Shown here piece after piece: positions 1 to 7,618 of a stretch of DNA of 45,218 nt. A program made the translations under genes and the position numbers. Below the pieces are notes generated by a model. It was not told where the DNA came from. It was given only the letters and a program-made list of their open reading frames with translations, and searched no databases. Each line of letters begins with the position of its first letter. Position 1 is the stretch's first letter. Origin of the DNA: an uncultured Pelagibacteraceae bacterium. GTDB taxonomy: Bacteria; Pseudomonadota; Alphaproteobacteria; Pelagibacterales; Pelagibacteraceae. The stretch spans positions 1-45,218 of the forward strand of contig CACPFN010000008.1 of the NCBI GenBank assembly GCA_902633185.1, written 5' to 3'.

Positions 1-3
1 GAT

Positions 4-462
4 TTATCTTTTCTTAAAGACATCGATTTTATCAACAAATTGAACGAAGTCTTTTTCTTCTCTAAAATTTCTATATACTGATGCAAATCTTACATAAGCA
101 ACTGGGTCCAATTCTTTTAATCCGTCCATTACCATTGTGCCTATTGTGTTCGAAGAAATTTCACTTTGACCAAATTCTTCTAATGATCGAGAAATTTTAG
201 AAATAAATTTTTCTACTGTTTCAGTATCAAGAGGCCTTTTTTTTAGAGCTACATAAATGGATTTAGACAATTTATCTCTATCAAATGGAGATTTTCTTCC
301 ATTTTTTTTTACAATTGTTAGCTCACGAAATTGAACTCTTTCAAATGTAGTAAATCTTTGACCACAGCTACAAAGCCTCCTTCTTCTTATAGCTGTTCCA
401 TCTTCAGTAGGTCTAGAATCTACAACTGAAGTTTCACCTTTTTTATCACAGGGACAAATCAT
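4..462 (-). CDS. nrdR: Transcriptional repressor NrdR
   Basis: NrdR is a zinc-ribbon plus ATP-cone repressor that binds NrdR boxes upstream of ribonucleotide reductase genes and senses ATP/dATP. The 152-residue length is normal. The N-terminal zinc-ribbon signature is clear ([16 protein letters not shown], then RFTTFERVQ), and the ATP-cone follows from about residue 49 ([15 protein letters not shown]). Both zinc knuckles are shortened: Cys3/Cys5 and Cys31/Cys33 form CxC pairs where the family normally has CxxC. It lies 6 nt downstream of glyA on the same strand, the usual alphaproteobacterial glyA-nrdR pairing, so it is probably cotranscribed. Family assignment is certain; the effect of the altered knuckles is unknown. 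Confidence 0.95.
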   Translation of the reverse strand: MICPCDKKGETSVVDSRPTEDGTAIRRRRLCSCGQRFTTFERVQFRELTIVKKNGRKSPFDRDKLSKSIYVALKKRPLDTETVEKFISKISRSLEEFGQSEISSNTIGTMVMDGLKELDPVAYVRFASVYRNFREEKDFVQFVDKIDVFKKR

Positions 463-468
463 AATTCA

Positions 469-1779
469 TTATCCCAAATTTTTATAAATTGGGAAATTTG
501 AACATAAATCAACAACTTCTTTTCTTACTTCGTCTTCTATTTTAGTATTATCATCAGGGTTGGATGACAAACCTTTAATTACTTTAGTAATTAACTCACC
601 AACTATTTTAAATTCATTTAAACCAAATCCTCGAGTAGTTGCTGCCTGAGAACCTAGTCTTATACCTGACGTTACCATTGGACTTTCTGTATCAAATGGA
701 ATTCCATTTTTATTACACGTTATATTAGCACGTGATAAACTTTCAGCTGCAGCATTACCTTTAACACCAAAAGGTCTTAAATCTACCAACATTAAATGAG
801 TATCAGTTCCTCCAGAATAAATCTTAAATCCATTTGTTTTTAATGTTTCTGCAAGTATTTTTGCATTAGCTAAAACATTAGATATATATTCTTTGAAAGA
901 AGGTTCTAATGCCTCTTTAAATCCAACTGCTTTTGCTGCTATTATATGCATCAAAGGGCCACCCTGATAACCAGGAAATACAGCTGTATTAATTTTTTTA
1001 TAAATATCTTCGTGATTTGTTAAAATAATTCCACCTCTGGCGCTTCTAAAAACTTTATGAGTTGTAGATGTAACGACATGAGCATGATCAACAGGATTTG
1101 GATAGCCTTTACCAGCAACAAGACCTGAAAAGTGAGCCATATCTACCATAAAGAATGCTCCAACCTTATCAGCAATTTCTCTAAATCTTTTAAAATCAAT
1201 CACCCTAGAATATGCACTACCTCCAGCAATTATAAGTTTAGGTTTATTTTCAATTGCTAATCTTTCAACTTCGTCATAATCGATTAATTCAGATGTTTTG
1301 TCCACATCGTAACTTATTGCATTAAACCATTTGCCTGACATTGCAATTTTAAGACCATGAGTAATATGGCCTCCAGAATTTAAACTCATTCCCATAAATG
1401 TGTCACCTGGCTTTAATAAGGCTAAAAAAACCGCTCCATTAGCCTGAGCACCAGAATGAGGTTGAGAATTAGCAAATTTACAATTAAAGAGTTTTTTTAA
1501 CCTATCGTTAGCAAGTGACTCGGCAACATCAACATGTTCACAACCGTTATAATATCTTTTACCTGGGTAACCTTCTGCATACTTATTTGTTAGTACAGAA
1601 CCTTGTGCTTCTAAAACAGCTTGTGAAACGATGTTTTCAGATGCGATTAATTCAATATGGTTTTGTTGTCTGATTAATTCTTTATTTACTGCATCAAATA
1701 TTTCTGGATCAGCTTCAGACAATTTTTTTTCAAAAAAGTTTTCATATTGCGTATTTAAATATTTTTTTTCACTAGACAT
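469..1779 (-). CDS. glyA: Serine hydroxymethyltransferase
   Basis: This PLP enzyme interconverts serine + tetrahydrofolate with glycine + 5,10-methylene-THF in the cytoplasm, the main entry to one-carbon metabolism. The 436 residues match the family. Visible motifs are ELIASEN near the N terminus, [27 protein letters not shown], and the PLP lysine at K242 in STTHK. The residue after this lysine is Val ([10 protein letters not shown]), where most bacterial enzymes have Thr (HKTLRGPRGG). It sits 8 nt after rpiB and 6 nt before nrdR, so it is likely in one transcript with them. With the sox operon in this window it would connect sarcosine-derived glycine and methylene-THF to serine. No riboswitch-sized leader lies in front of it. 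Confidence 0.97.
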   Translation of the reverse strand: MSSEKKYLNTQYENFFEKKLSEADPEIFDAVNKELIRQQNHIELIASENIVSQAVLEAQGSVLTNKYAEGYPGKRYYNGCEHVDVAESLANDRLKKLFNCKFANSQPHSGAQANGAVFLALLKPGDTFMGMSLNSGGHITHGLKIAMSGKWFNAISYDVDKTSELIDYDEVERLAIENKPKLIIAGGSAYSRVIDFKRFREIADKVGAFFMVDMAHFSGLVAGKGYPNPVDHAHVVTSTTHKVFRSARGGIILTNHEDIYKKINTAVFPGYQGGPLMHIIAAKAVGFKEALEPSFKEYISNVLANAKILAETLKTNGFKIYSGGTDTHLMLVDLRPFGVKGNAAAESLSRANITCNKNGIPFDTESPMVTSGIRLGSQAATTRGFGLNEFKIVGELITKVIKGLSSNPDDNTKIEDEVRKEVVDLCSNFPIYKNLG

Positions 1780-1787
1780 TTATTTAC

Positions 1788-2213
1788 CTATATTTTTTTA
1801 ATTCTTTTTATATGTCTACCGCCTTCAAACTCAGTTTTTAGAAAGCTCTCAACACATTTTAAGGCAACTGTTTTTTTAATAAGCCTTTCTCCTAATGTTA
1901 TAACATTTGCATCATTATGCAATCGCGATAATTTGGCATTTTTTACTGAATAGCATAAAGCTGCGCGTATTCCCTTATTTTTGTTTGCAGCAATAGACAT
2001 TCCTACTCCTGAACCACAAACAAGTATTCCTACATGATTCTTATTTTTCGCCACTTGTTTGCAAAGTTTATGTGCAAAATCAGGGTAATCAACGGACTTC
2101 TTATTTTGTTTTGGTCCTAAATCTTTTATTGGATAATTTTTATTAAAGTATTTTAAAATATTCTTTTTTAAATTAAATCCACCATGATCTGAAGCAATAA
2201 AAATTTTTTTCAA
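1788..2213 (-). CDS. rpiB: Ribose-5-phosphate isomerase B
   Basis: RpiB interconverts ribose 5-phosphate and ribulose 5-phosphate in the non-oxidative pentose phosphate pathway. The 141-residue protein shows the family motifs in order: IASDHGG at residues 6-12, DYPDFA around 42-47, the catalytic Cys66 in VCGSGVGMSIAANK, His99 in the LHNDANV segment, and GGRH near the C terminus. The usual CGTG is CGSG here, a mild change that keeps the cysteine. It lies 1 nt after the upstream oxygenase gene and 8 nt before glyA. The rpiB-glyA-nrdR order is common in alphaproteobacteria, which supports the call. Confidence 0.95.
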   Translation of the reverse strand: MKKIFIASDHGGFNLKKNILKYFNKNYPIKDLGPKQNKKSVDYPDFAHKLCKQVAKNKNHVGILVCGSGVGMSIAANKNKGIRAALCYSVKNAKLSRLHNDANVITLGERLIKKTVALKCVESFLKTEFEGGRHIKRIKKI

Positions 2214-2214
2214 T

Positions 2215-2805
2215 TTAATTAAATTTGTAATTTAAAACACAAGCAACAAGGTGAACTCTATTTTCTTCACCCCCATTAAATGCATTGTGATATTTAGTAT
2301 TATTAGTAATCCAAACAGAGCCATCTGCTGGCATATGTTTTGCAACATTATCAACAACCATTATTGCTCCAGGATTTGTGTAAATAGGTATATGAAGCCT
2401 TGGCTCCGGATCTCTATGCCAACTCAATGTTGATCTTGGCTCTTTAAGAAGAAGTCTCATCCTACCTAATTTATACTTTTTTGTTAATTGGTCATAAACT
2501 TCTTTGAAATAAGTATTTTTAAAGTCATCAACAAATTCTGTATATTTATGTTCATCAATTTTACTTTCCCTCTGTACCTCAACACCTGTACTATCTGGTT
2601 TAGTCCAATAAATGCCTCTTACATTATTTCCTTTAACAGAATCTGGATCACCTGGAATTTGATTTAGAGGTATACCCGCGAAGTGAGGTATTCCAAGACT
2701 TGTATCAAAACCTTTTATTTTTAATACTTCATCACAAGCTTGTTTTAATTTTGTGATATCAAATTTTACATCTTGTTTTTGGAAATCATTGAATAATTGT
2801 GACAT
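2215..2805 (-). CDS. Aspartyl/asparaginyl beta-hydroxylase-like Fe(II)/2-oxoglutarate oxygenase
   Basis: The 196-residue protein resembles the aspartyl/asparaginyl beta-hydroxylase branch of the cupin-fold 2-oxoglutarate oxygenases. I see a probable HxD...H iron triad at His130, Asp132 and His173 (SWHRDPEPRLHIPIY, then YHNAFNGG). Arg183 in ENRVHLV is placed to bind the 2-oxoglutarate carboxylate. There is no signal peptide or transmembrane segment, so it should be cytosolic. The substrate cannot be read from sequence; a protein or small-molecule hydroxylation is likely. It is the first gene of the run leading to rpiB and glyA, and is divergent from hemB across a 64-nt gap that ends at a Fur-like palindrome. 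Iron-linked control of this iron enzyme is therefore a possibility, as inference only. Confidence 0.7.
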   Translation of the reverse strand: MSQLFNDFQKQDVKFDITKLKQACDEVLKIKGFDTSLGIPHFAGIPLNQIPGDPDSVKGNNVRGIYWTKPDSTGVEVQRESKIDEHKYTEFVDDFKNTYFKEVYDQLTKKYKLGRMRLLLKEPRSTLSWHRDPEPRLHIPIYTNPGAIMVVDNVAKHMPADGSVWITNNTKYHNAFNGGEENRVHLVACVLNYKFN

Positions 2806-2870
2806 CGGTGCTCTACTATCTTATAGACTATTATATTAAATATTACTATTGTCGCATCAAAAAAATTAAT

Positions 2871-2885
2871 TGATAATGATTATCA
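2871..2885. promoter_or_regulatory. Fur-box-like 7-1-7 palindrome at the hemB start
   Basis: The 15-mer TGATAATGATTATCA is a perfect 7-1-7 inverted repeat and matches the classical minimal Fur box TGATAATnATTATCA exactly. It contains the ATG at 2876 that would start hemB. Its left half includes GATAAT (2872-2877), a -10-like hexamer 17 nt downstream of TTGTCG (2849-2854). It may therefore be an operator over a promoter, over the translation start, or both. Whether Fur, Irr or another Fur-family protein binds it is inference. Confidence 0.55.
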
Positions 2886-3862
2886 CAGGTAGCTATCCTT
2901 ATTTAAGATTGAGAAGATCAAGAAAATTCAGTTGGTCTAGAAGATTAGTTCAAGATAATGATCTATCTTACAATGATTTTATTTTACCTATCTTTCTTAC
3001 TGAAGGAAAAGCAAAAAAAGTTCCGATAAATTCAATGCCAAATGTTTTTAGGTACTCTATTGATAAATTAAAAAGTGTAGTTGATAAAGCACTAAAATTG
3101 GGAATACCCATGGTGGCTTTATTCCCTTATACAAATCCAAGAAAAAGAGATGAATTTGGAAATGAAGCATTAAATGAAAATAATTTAGTTTGCCAAGCAA
3201 TAAAATTCATCAAAAAAAATTATAAGAACGAAATTGGAATAATGTGTGATGTAGCATTAGATCCATATACATCACATGGTCATGATGGAATTATTAAAAA
3301 AAATGAAATTTTAAATGATGAAACATTAGAAATATTGATTAAACAATCAATATTGCAGGCAAAAATGGGTTGCGATGTGATTGCCCCATCAGATATGATG
3401 GATGGTAGAGTTTTAAAAATTCGTAAAGCTTTAGATAAAAATAATTTTAAAGATGTTCAAATTTTATCATATGCTGTTAAGTATGCATCAAGTTTTTATG
3501 GCCCATTCAGAAATGCTGTTGGATCAAGAAGTCTCTTAAAAGGAGATAAAAAAACATATCAAATGGATTTTAAAAACAATTATGAATCATTAAGAGAAGT
3601 TGCATTAGATATAAAAGAAGGAGCAGACATGATTATAGTAAAACCAGGGATGCCTTATCTTGATATAATTAGGGAAGTTAAGAATAATTTTAAAATTCCA
3701 GTTATCGCATACCAAGTATCAGGAGAATATAGTCTCATACAAAATGCAATTTCAAAGAATATATTAGATAAAAAATCGATATATGAAAGTCTAGTTTCCT
3801 TTAAAAGAGCTGGCGCAAGTGCAATTATAACCTATTTTGCTGATCAAATAAAACTAGATTAA
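2876..3862 (+). CDS. hemB: Delta-aminolevulinic acid dehydratase (porphobilinogen synthase)
   Basis: HemB condenses two 5-aminolevulinate molecules to porphobilinogen in haem synthesis. About 328 residues from the ATG at 2876; an in-frame TTG lies at 2870. The N-terminal YPYLRLRRSR stretch resembles the alphaproteobacterial N terminus, so the start is probably at or just before 2876. A TTG at 2909 would be needed if transcription starts inside the palindrome. The metal site reads DVALDPYTSHGHDG, without the DxCxC cysteines of zinc enzymes, so this is the Mg-dependent type. Catalytic lysine regions are visible (PSDMMDGR, and VKPGMPYLDII). The 3' end overlaps recO on the other strand by 9 nt. 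A Fur-box-like palindrome covers the start codon. Confidence 0.93.
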   Translation: MIITGSYPYLRLRRSRKFSWSRRLVQDNDLSYNDFILPIFLTEGKAKKVPINSMPNVFRYSIDKLKSVVDKALKLGIPMVALFPYTNPRKRDEFGNEALNENNLVCQAIKFIKKNYKNEIGIMCDVALDPYTSHGHDGIIKKNEILNDETLEILIKQSILQAKMGCDVIAPSDMMDGRVLKIRKALDKNNFKDVQILSYAVKYASSFYGPFRNAVGSRSLLKGDKKTYQMDFKNNYESLREVALDIKEGADMIIVKPGMPYLDIIREVKNNFKIPVIAYQVSGEYSLIQNAISKNILDKKSIYESLVSFKRAGASAIITYFADQIKLD

Positions 3863-4534
3863 TTTTAAAGAATTTTGAAAATTAAATCTTGTTTTGGGAA
3901 AATTAAGATTATTCGGTTTAACTATTGTTTTATCTAAAAAATCTCCTACAATTTTTAGAGCGTCAAAAGTATCTTCAAAACTTATATCTTCTTCATCTTT
4001 ATTCACTAAAAAATTTGGAATAATTTTGTCAGAATTTTTTAATTTATAATTAATTTTATTACCTTCAGAAACTTCTTCTACATAATCATTAAAGTCTATG
4101 TCATATCCAATTAATTTATAAAAGTTTAACTCCCAATTTACAAACTTTGAAAGCCATTCTTCATCTTTTAATATTTCAAAATAATTATCAATTAAGTAAT
4201 AAATCTCTCTATTTTTTTCGTTCTCTACTGTTAAAATTTTAATCAAATTCATTGTATAAATTATACAAAGGAGTTTTTGCTTATCTTCTAAAAAATAAGG
4301 AGTTTTAAATTCATCAATTTCAACTTTTAAAGAACCAATTTTTGATTGAGATTTTGAATTATAATTTATATGCAACTTATTACCTTCAAATAGGTAGTTT
4401 TTTATTTTTTTTGAGGTTCCTCCAAAAATAATTCCTGAAATTTTTCCATGATTTTCAGTATAAAATTCAGATATTACAGAATTTTCATTATATTTATTTT
4501 TTGAAAGTAAGTAACCTTTATCTTGCCAATTCAT
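3854..4534 (-). CDS. recO: DNA repair protein RecO
   Basis: RecO works with RecR (and RecF) to load RecA on SSB-coated gaps and to anneal strands. The 226-residue product has the RecO N-terminal OB-fold start (WQDKGYLLSKNKYNENSVISEFYTENHG), followed by a mainly helical C-terminal part. The family diverges quickly, so the call rests on this N-terminal pattern, the length and the position after rnc. It overlaps the rnc stop by 1 nt. In most alphaproteobacteria era lies between these two genes; here there is no room for it. The 3' end overlaps hemB. Confidence 0.87.
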   Translation of the reverse strand: MNWQDKGYLLSKNKYNENSVISEFYTENHGKISGIIFGGTSKKIKNYLFEGNKLHINYNSKSQSKIGSLKVEIDEFKTPYFLEDKQKLLCIIYTMNLIKILTVENEKNREIYYLIDNYFEILKDEEWLSKFVNWELNFYKLIGYDIDFNDYVEEVSEGNKINYKLKNSDKIIPNFLVNKDEEDISFEDTFDALKIVGDFLDKTIVKPNNLNFPKTRFNFQNSLKLI

Positions 4535-5196
4535 TATATTTTAATAGTTTCTAAAAGTTTCATAGCTGCGGCTTGCTCTGCATTTTTTTTTGAACTACCC
4601 TCAGCGATAACTGTTTTGCTATCCTTAATTTTTACACTAATTTTAAAATTTGGTTTATGTCTTGGTCCTGTATTAGAAATAAGTTTATATATTGGCAATG
4701 CTTTAAATTTCTTTAATGAATATTCTTGTAATCTTGTTTTGGAGTCGATTACAGTAATATCTGATAAATTTAAATAATTTTTCCAATAATTTAATATAAA
4801 TTTTGACGAAGTCTCAAAACCTTTATCTATATAAATTGCTCCTATCAAAGACTCACAACAATCAGATATAATTTTTTTTTCTATGTTGACTTTTTTTTTC
4901 TTTTCTGTGTTTCCTGTTAAAATATAATTATCCAATTCTAATTCCTTGCCAATTTCAAAACACTTATTTTTATTAACTAAATTTGCAAGTTTTTTGTCAA
5001 TCATTCCTACTTTTTCATTTGGATATAACTCTAAAAGTTTCTTTGATATAACAAAACCTAAAACCCTATCACCTAAAAATTCCAGTTTTTCATAATTATT
5101 TTTTGTATCAAAACTTTTGTGTGTTAAGGCTTGTATCAATAATTTATCATCTTTAAAACTAATACCTATTTTCTTTTGTAGTTTGTTTAACTTCAT
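4534..5196 (-). CDS. rnc: Ribonuclease III
   Basis: RNase III cleaves double-stranded RNA in rRNA precursors and structured mRNAs. The 220-residue protein has the endonuclease domain at about 1-145 and a dsRNA-binding domain at about 150-220. The signature reads EKLEFLGDRVLG with acidic residues E36, E39 and D43. The second catalytic pair, D112 and E115, is in SDCCESLIGA, where many homologues have ADTVEALIGA. The dsRBD ends with the typical GSSKKNAEQAAAMKLLE helix. It lies 4 nt after lepB and overlaps recO by 1 nt, so translational coupling is likely. Confidence 0.96.
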   Translation of the reverse strand: MKLNKLQKKIGISFKDDKLLIQALTHKSFDTKNNYEKLEFLGDRVLGFVISKKLLELYPNEKVGMIDKKLANLVNKNKCFEIGKELELDNYILTGNTEKKKKVNIEKKIISDCCESLIGAIYIDKGFETSSKFILNYWKNYLNLSDITVIDSKTRLQEYSLKKFKALPIYKLISNTGPRHKPNFKISVKIKDSKTVIAEGSSKKNAEQAAAMKLLETIKI

Positions 5197-5200
5197 TTAT

Positions 5201-5929
5201 TTAAATTATTTTATTAAAAAATCTTTCAAATCGAACTATTTCATTCCATTTGAAAATGTTAAAGATACTTCCTTTCCTTGGATTAGATGAAAAAAATAAA
5301 ATTTGTGCTTTTCCAACTAAATTATTTTGATTAACATAACCAACTTCAGATAGAAATCTGCTATCTTTAGAACAATCCCTATTGTCACCTAAGAAAAAAA
5401 AGTGATTTGCAGGGACAATGTATTTATCTGAATTAGAAAAAGTTATATCGGTTCTATATGCTGCTAAATAACTTTTTCCATTTGGAAGTTTTTCTTCAAA
5501 TATATTGACATCAATTTGGGATGATCCACAATATAACTTATCATTTTTGCTTTTAATTGTTTTTAATACTTGATTAGAATTTATATATAAATCACCGTCA
5601 ATAAATTGTATTGTATCACCTGGTAAACCTATCAATCTTTTAATATAATCCGTACGATTATCAGCAGGTGTTTTAAAAACTACAACATCTCCTCTTTTAG
5701 GGTTTTTATTTAATATACGTCCTTTAAAAATAGGAGGACTAAAAGGAAATGAATGTTTACTATATCCATAAGAGAATTTTGTAACAAATAATCTGTCACC
5801 CACAAGCAAGTTAGTTTCCATTGATGATGAAGGTATATAAAATGGCTGGATTAATATTGATCTTATAAATACTGCAATTATTAATGCATAAAAAAATGTT
5901 TTAGTATTATCAATTATGAAATTTTTCAT
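5201..5929 (-). CDS. lepB: Signal peptidase I
   Basis: LepB removes signal peptides from proteins exported through Sec and Tat. The 242-residue protein has one N-terminal membrane anchor (about residues 9-29). The catalytic domain follows, with the nucleophile Ser36 in IPSSSM and the general base Lys97 in DYIKRLIGLPGD. The conserved FLGDNRDCSKDSR box is present toward the C terminus. A second N-terminal membrane segment, as in E. coli, is absent, which is common in alphaproteobacteria. Its start overlaps the acpS stop by 4 nt, and rnc follows after 4 nt. Confidence 0.96.
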   Translation of the reverse strand: MKNFIIDNTKTFFYALIIAVFIRSILIQPFYIPSSSMETNLLVGDRLFVTKFSYGYSKHSFPFSPPIFKGRILNKNPKRGDVVVFKTPADNRTDYIKRLIGLPGDTIQFIDGDLYINSNQVLKTIKSKNDKLYCGSSQIDVNIFEEKLPNGKSYLAAYRTDITFSNSDKYIVPANHFFFLGDNRDCSKDSRFLSEVGYVNQNNLVGKAQILFFSSNPRKGSIFNIFKWNEIVRFERFFNKII

Positions 5930-6312
5930 TTTTTTCTATTCAAAATAACAAATGCAATTGAGTGGTTTTTTTCATCTGAAAGTGAAAGATGTATATCGTA
6001 ATTCTTTAATTTAAATTTTTTTTTTAATATATCTTTTATTTTCTGTGAAATTTTAATTTTAGGTGATCCTTTCTTATTATTGTATATTTCAATATCATTA
6101 AAATTAATATTATCTCTAAAGCCTGTGCCTATTGATTTAACGAAAGCCTCTTTAGCAGCAAATCTTTTAGCAAAATAATTTGTTTTGTTTCTGTATTTTT
6201 TTGATTGGTTAATTTCATTCAGTGTAAAGAGTCTTTTTTTAAAACCTTTTATTTTTAGGGATTTTTCTATTCTTTTATTATCAATAATATCAACACCGTT
6301 ACCAATTATCAT
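5926..6312 (-). CDS. acpS: Holo-[acyl-carrier-protein] synthase
   Basis: AcpS transfers 4'-phosphopantetheine from CoA to a serine on acyl carrier protein, activating it for fatty acid synthesis. At 128 residues it is a typical group I enzyme. Metal-binding residues are Asp8 in GNGVDII and Glu55 in FAAKEAFVKS, and the GTGFR loop is present. It overlaps pdxJ by 1 nt upstream and lepB by 4 nt downstream, the standard alphaproteobacterial pdxJ-acpS-lepB order. Confidence 0.95.
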   Translation of the reverse strand: MIIGNGVDIIDNKRIEKSLKIKGFKKRLFTLNEINQSKKYRNKTNYFAKRFAAKEAFVKSIGTGFRDNINFNDIEIYNNKKGSPKIKISQKIKDILKKKFKLKNYDIHLSLSDEKNHSIAFVILNRKK

Positions 6313-7031
6313 TAGTTTAATATTTTTCTAAAATTAGTGATTACTTTTTTCATACCAAACATGATGGCCTCTCCAATTATAAAATGTCCAATATTAAATT
6401 CTTCTATAGATTTAATTTTTTTTAGAATTTTTGTTGATTTATAATCTAAACCATGTCCTGCATGAACTTCTATCCCAAGTTTTTTTGCTAACGTGGCACA
6501 ATTTTTTATTTTTTTTAACTCAACTAAATAATTTTTGTTATTTTTAACTTTTAAAGCAAATTTTCCTGTATGAAGTTCCACACATTTTGCATTTAATTCT
6601 TTTGATGCAAAAACATCTTTAATATTTGGATTGATAAAAAGACTTGTTCTAATTTTTTTTGAATTTAATTTACTAATTATTTTTTTAATTATTTTTTTAT
6701 TTTTTGTGATATTTAAACCTCCTTCGGTGGTTATTTCATTCCTTTTTTCAGGGACTATACAAACAAAATTAGGTTTATATTTTAATGCAATTTTAAGCAT
6801 ATCATTGTTAGCAGCCATTTCTAAATTTATTGGTACTCTTTTAATTTTTGAAAATATAGCTACGTCTTCATCTCGAATATGTCTGCGATCTTCTCTTAAA
6901 TGAATAGTAATAGAATTTGCACCGAAATTCATAACTTGCCTTGCATATGAAATAGGATCAGGATGTCCCTCTCCTCTGGCATTTCTTAATGTTGCAATAT
7001 GGTCTACGTTAACACCTAGTCTAGATTTCAT
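6312..7031 (-). CDS. pdxJ: Pyridoxine 5'-phosphate synthase
   Basis: PdxJ condenses 1-deoxyxylulose 5-phosphate with 3-amino-2-oxopropyl phosphate to pyridoxine 5'-phosphate, the last ring-forming step of DXP-dependent vitamin B6 synthesis. The 239-residue TIM barrel begins with the diagnostic LGVNVDHIATLRNARG and continues with ITIHLREDRRHI, the phosphate-binding side GLDY and the C-terminal IGEAIMFG. The start overlaps the pyrE stop by 4 nt and the stop overlaps acpS by 1 nt. The PLP made downstream of this step serves glyA, among others. Confidence 0.97.
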   Translation of the reverse strand: MKSRLGVNVDHIATLRNARGEGHPDPISYARQVMNFGANSITIHLREDRRHIRDEDVAIFSKIKRVPINLEMAANNDMLKIALKYKPNFVCIVPEKRNEITTEGGLNITKNKKIIKKIISKLNSKKIRTSLFINPNIKDVFASKELNAKCVELHTGKFALKVKNNKNYLVELKKIKNCATLAKKLGIEVHAGHGLDYKSTKILKKIKSIEEFNIGHFIIGEAIMFGMKKVITNFRKILN

Positions 7032-7618
7032 TTTAAATATCTACTTCCAGGTTTTGTAATTGGAATTTTTTTTAACTCAATTGGTAAATCATTTTTTTTA
7101 TAAGTTGGTATTTCTAATTTAATTTGCGAAACAACGTTTTTATCTTTAATTTTTAAACTTGGTTTACTAGATCTATTAATTAAACAAGCATATCCAACTA
7201 CTTTTGATTTATATTTTTTTACAAGTCGAGCACATTCTAAACTTGACTTACCTGTGGTAATTACGTCTTCTACTATCAAAACTTTAGAATTTTTTTTTAT
7301 TGAGAAACCTCTTCTTAAAGTAAATTTCCCATTAACTCTTTCACAAAATATTGTCTCCTTATTCAATAAATTACCAACAATATAACCTATTACAATACCA
7401 CCCATAGCTGGTGACAAAATTATATCAATTTTTTTAAATTTTTTTTTTATTTTAGCGCTTAAGGATTTACAAAATTTTTCTGATTTTTTTGGATAACTTA
7501 ATAATTTAGCACACTGAACATACTGGGGCGAATGCAAACCTGAAGATAAAACAAAATGTCCCTCTAAAAGTGCCTTAGTTTTTTTTAAAACCGCTAAAGA
7601 ATCTTTTAAAGAAAGCAT
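7028..7618 (-). CDS. pyrE: Orotate phosphoribosyltransferase
   Basis: PyrE joins orotate to PRPP, giving OMP in pyrimidine synthesis. The 196-residue protein carries the PRPP loop VLIVEDVITTGKS and the N-terminal segment LLEGHFVLSSGLHSPQY that is characteristic of alphaproteobacterial enzymes. The ATG at 7618 is the only standard start that keeps this N-terminal segment, so the gene overlaps the 3' end of the upstream relA/spoT gene by 44 nt in another frame. pyrB and a PyrC homologue are in a separate cluster further along the window. Confidence 0.95.
   Translation of the reverse strand: MLSLKDSLAVLKKTKALLEGHFVLSSGLHSPQYVQCAKLLSYPKKSEKFCKSLSAKIKKKFKKIDIILSPAMGGIVIGYIVGNLLNKETIFCERVNGKFTLRRGFSIKKNSKVLIVEDVITTGKSSLECARLVKKYKSKVVGYACLINRSSKPSLKIKDKNVVSQIKLEIPTYKKNDLPIELKKIPITKPGSRYLK

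Noticed and set aside
1780-1787. Glycine riboswitch before glyA or soxB
   Set aside because: glyA has only 8 nt upstream and soxB 64 nt, too short for the aptamer. No typical conserved core is visible.
5990-6030. Frequent long T and A runs on the plus strand as terminators or repeats
   Set aside because: They are Lys, Phe and Asn codon runs of minus-strand genes in AT-rich DNA, without preceding GC-rich stems.
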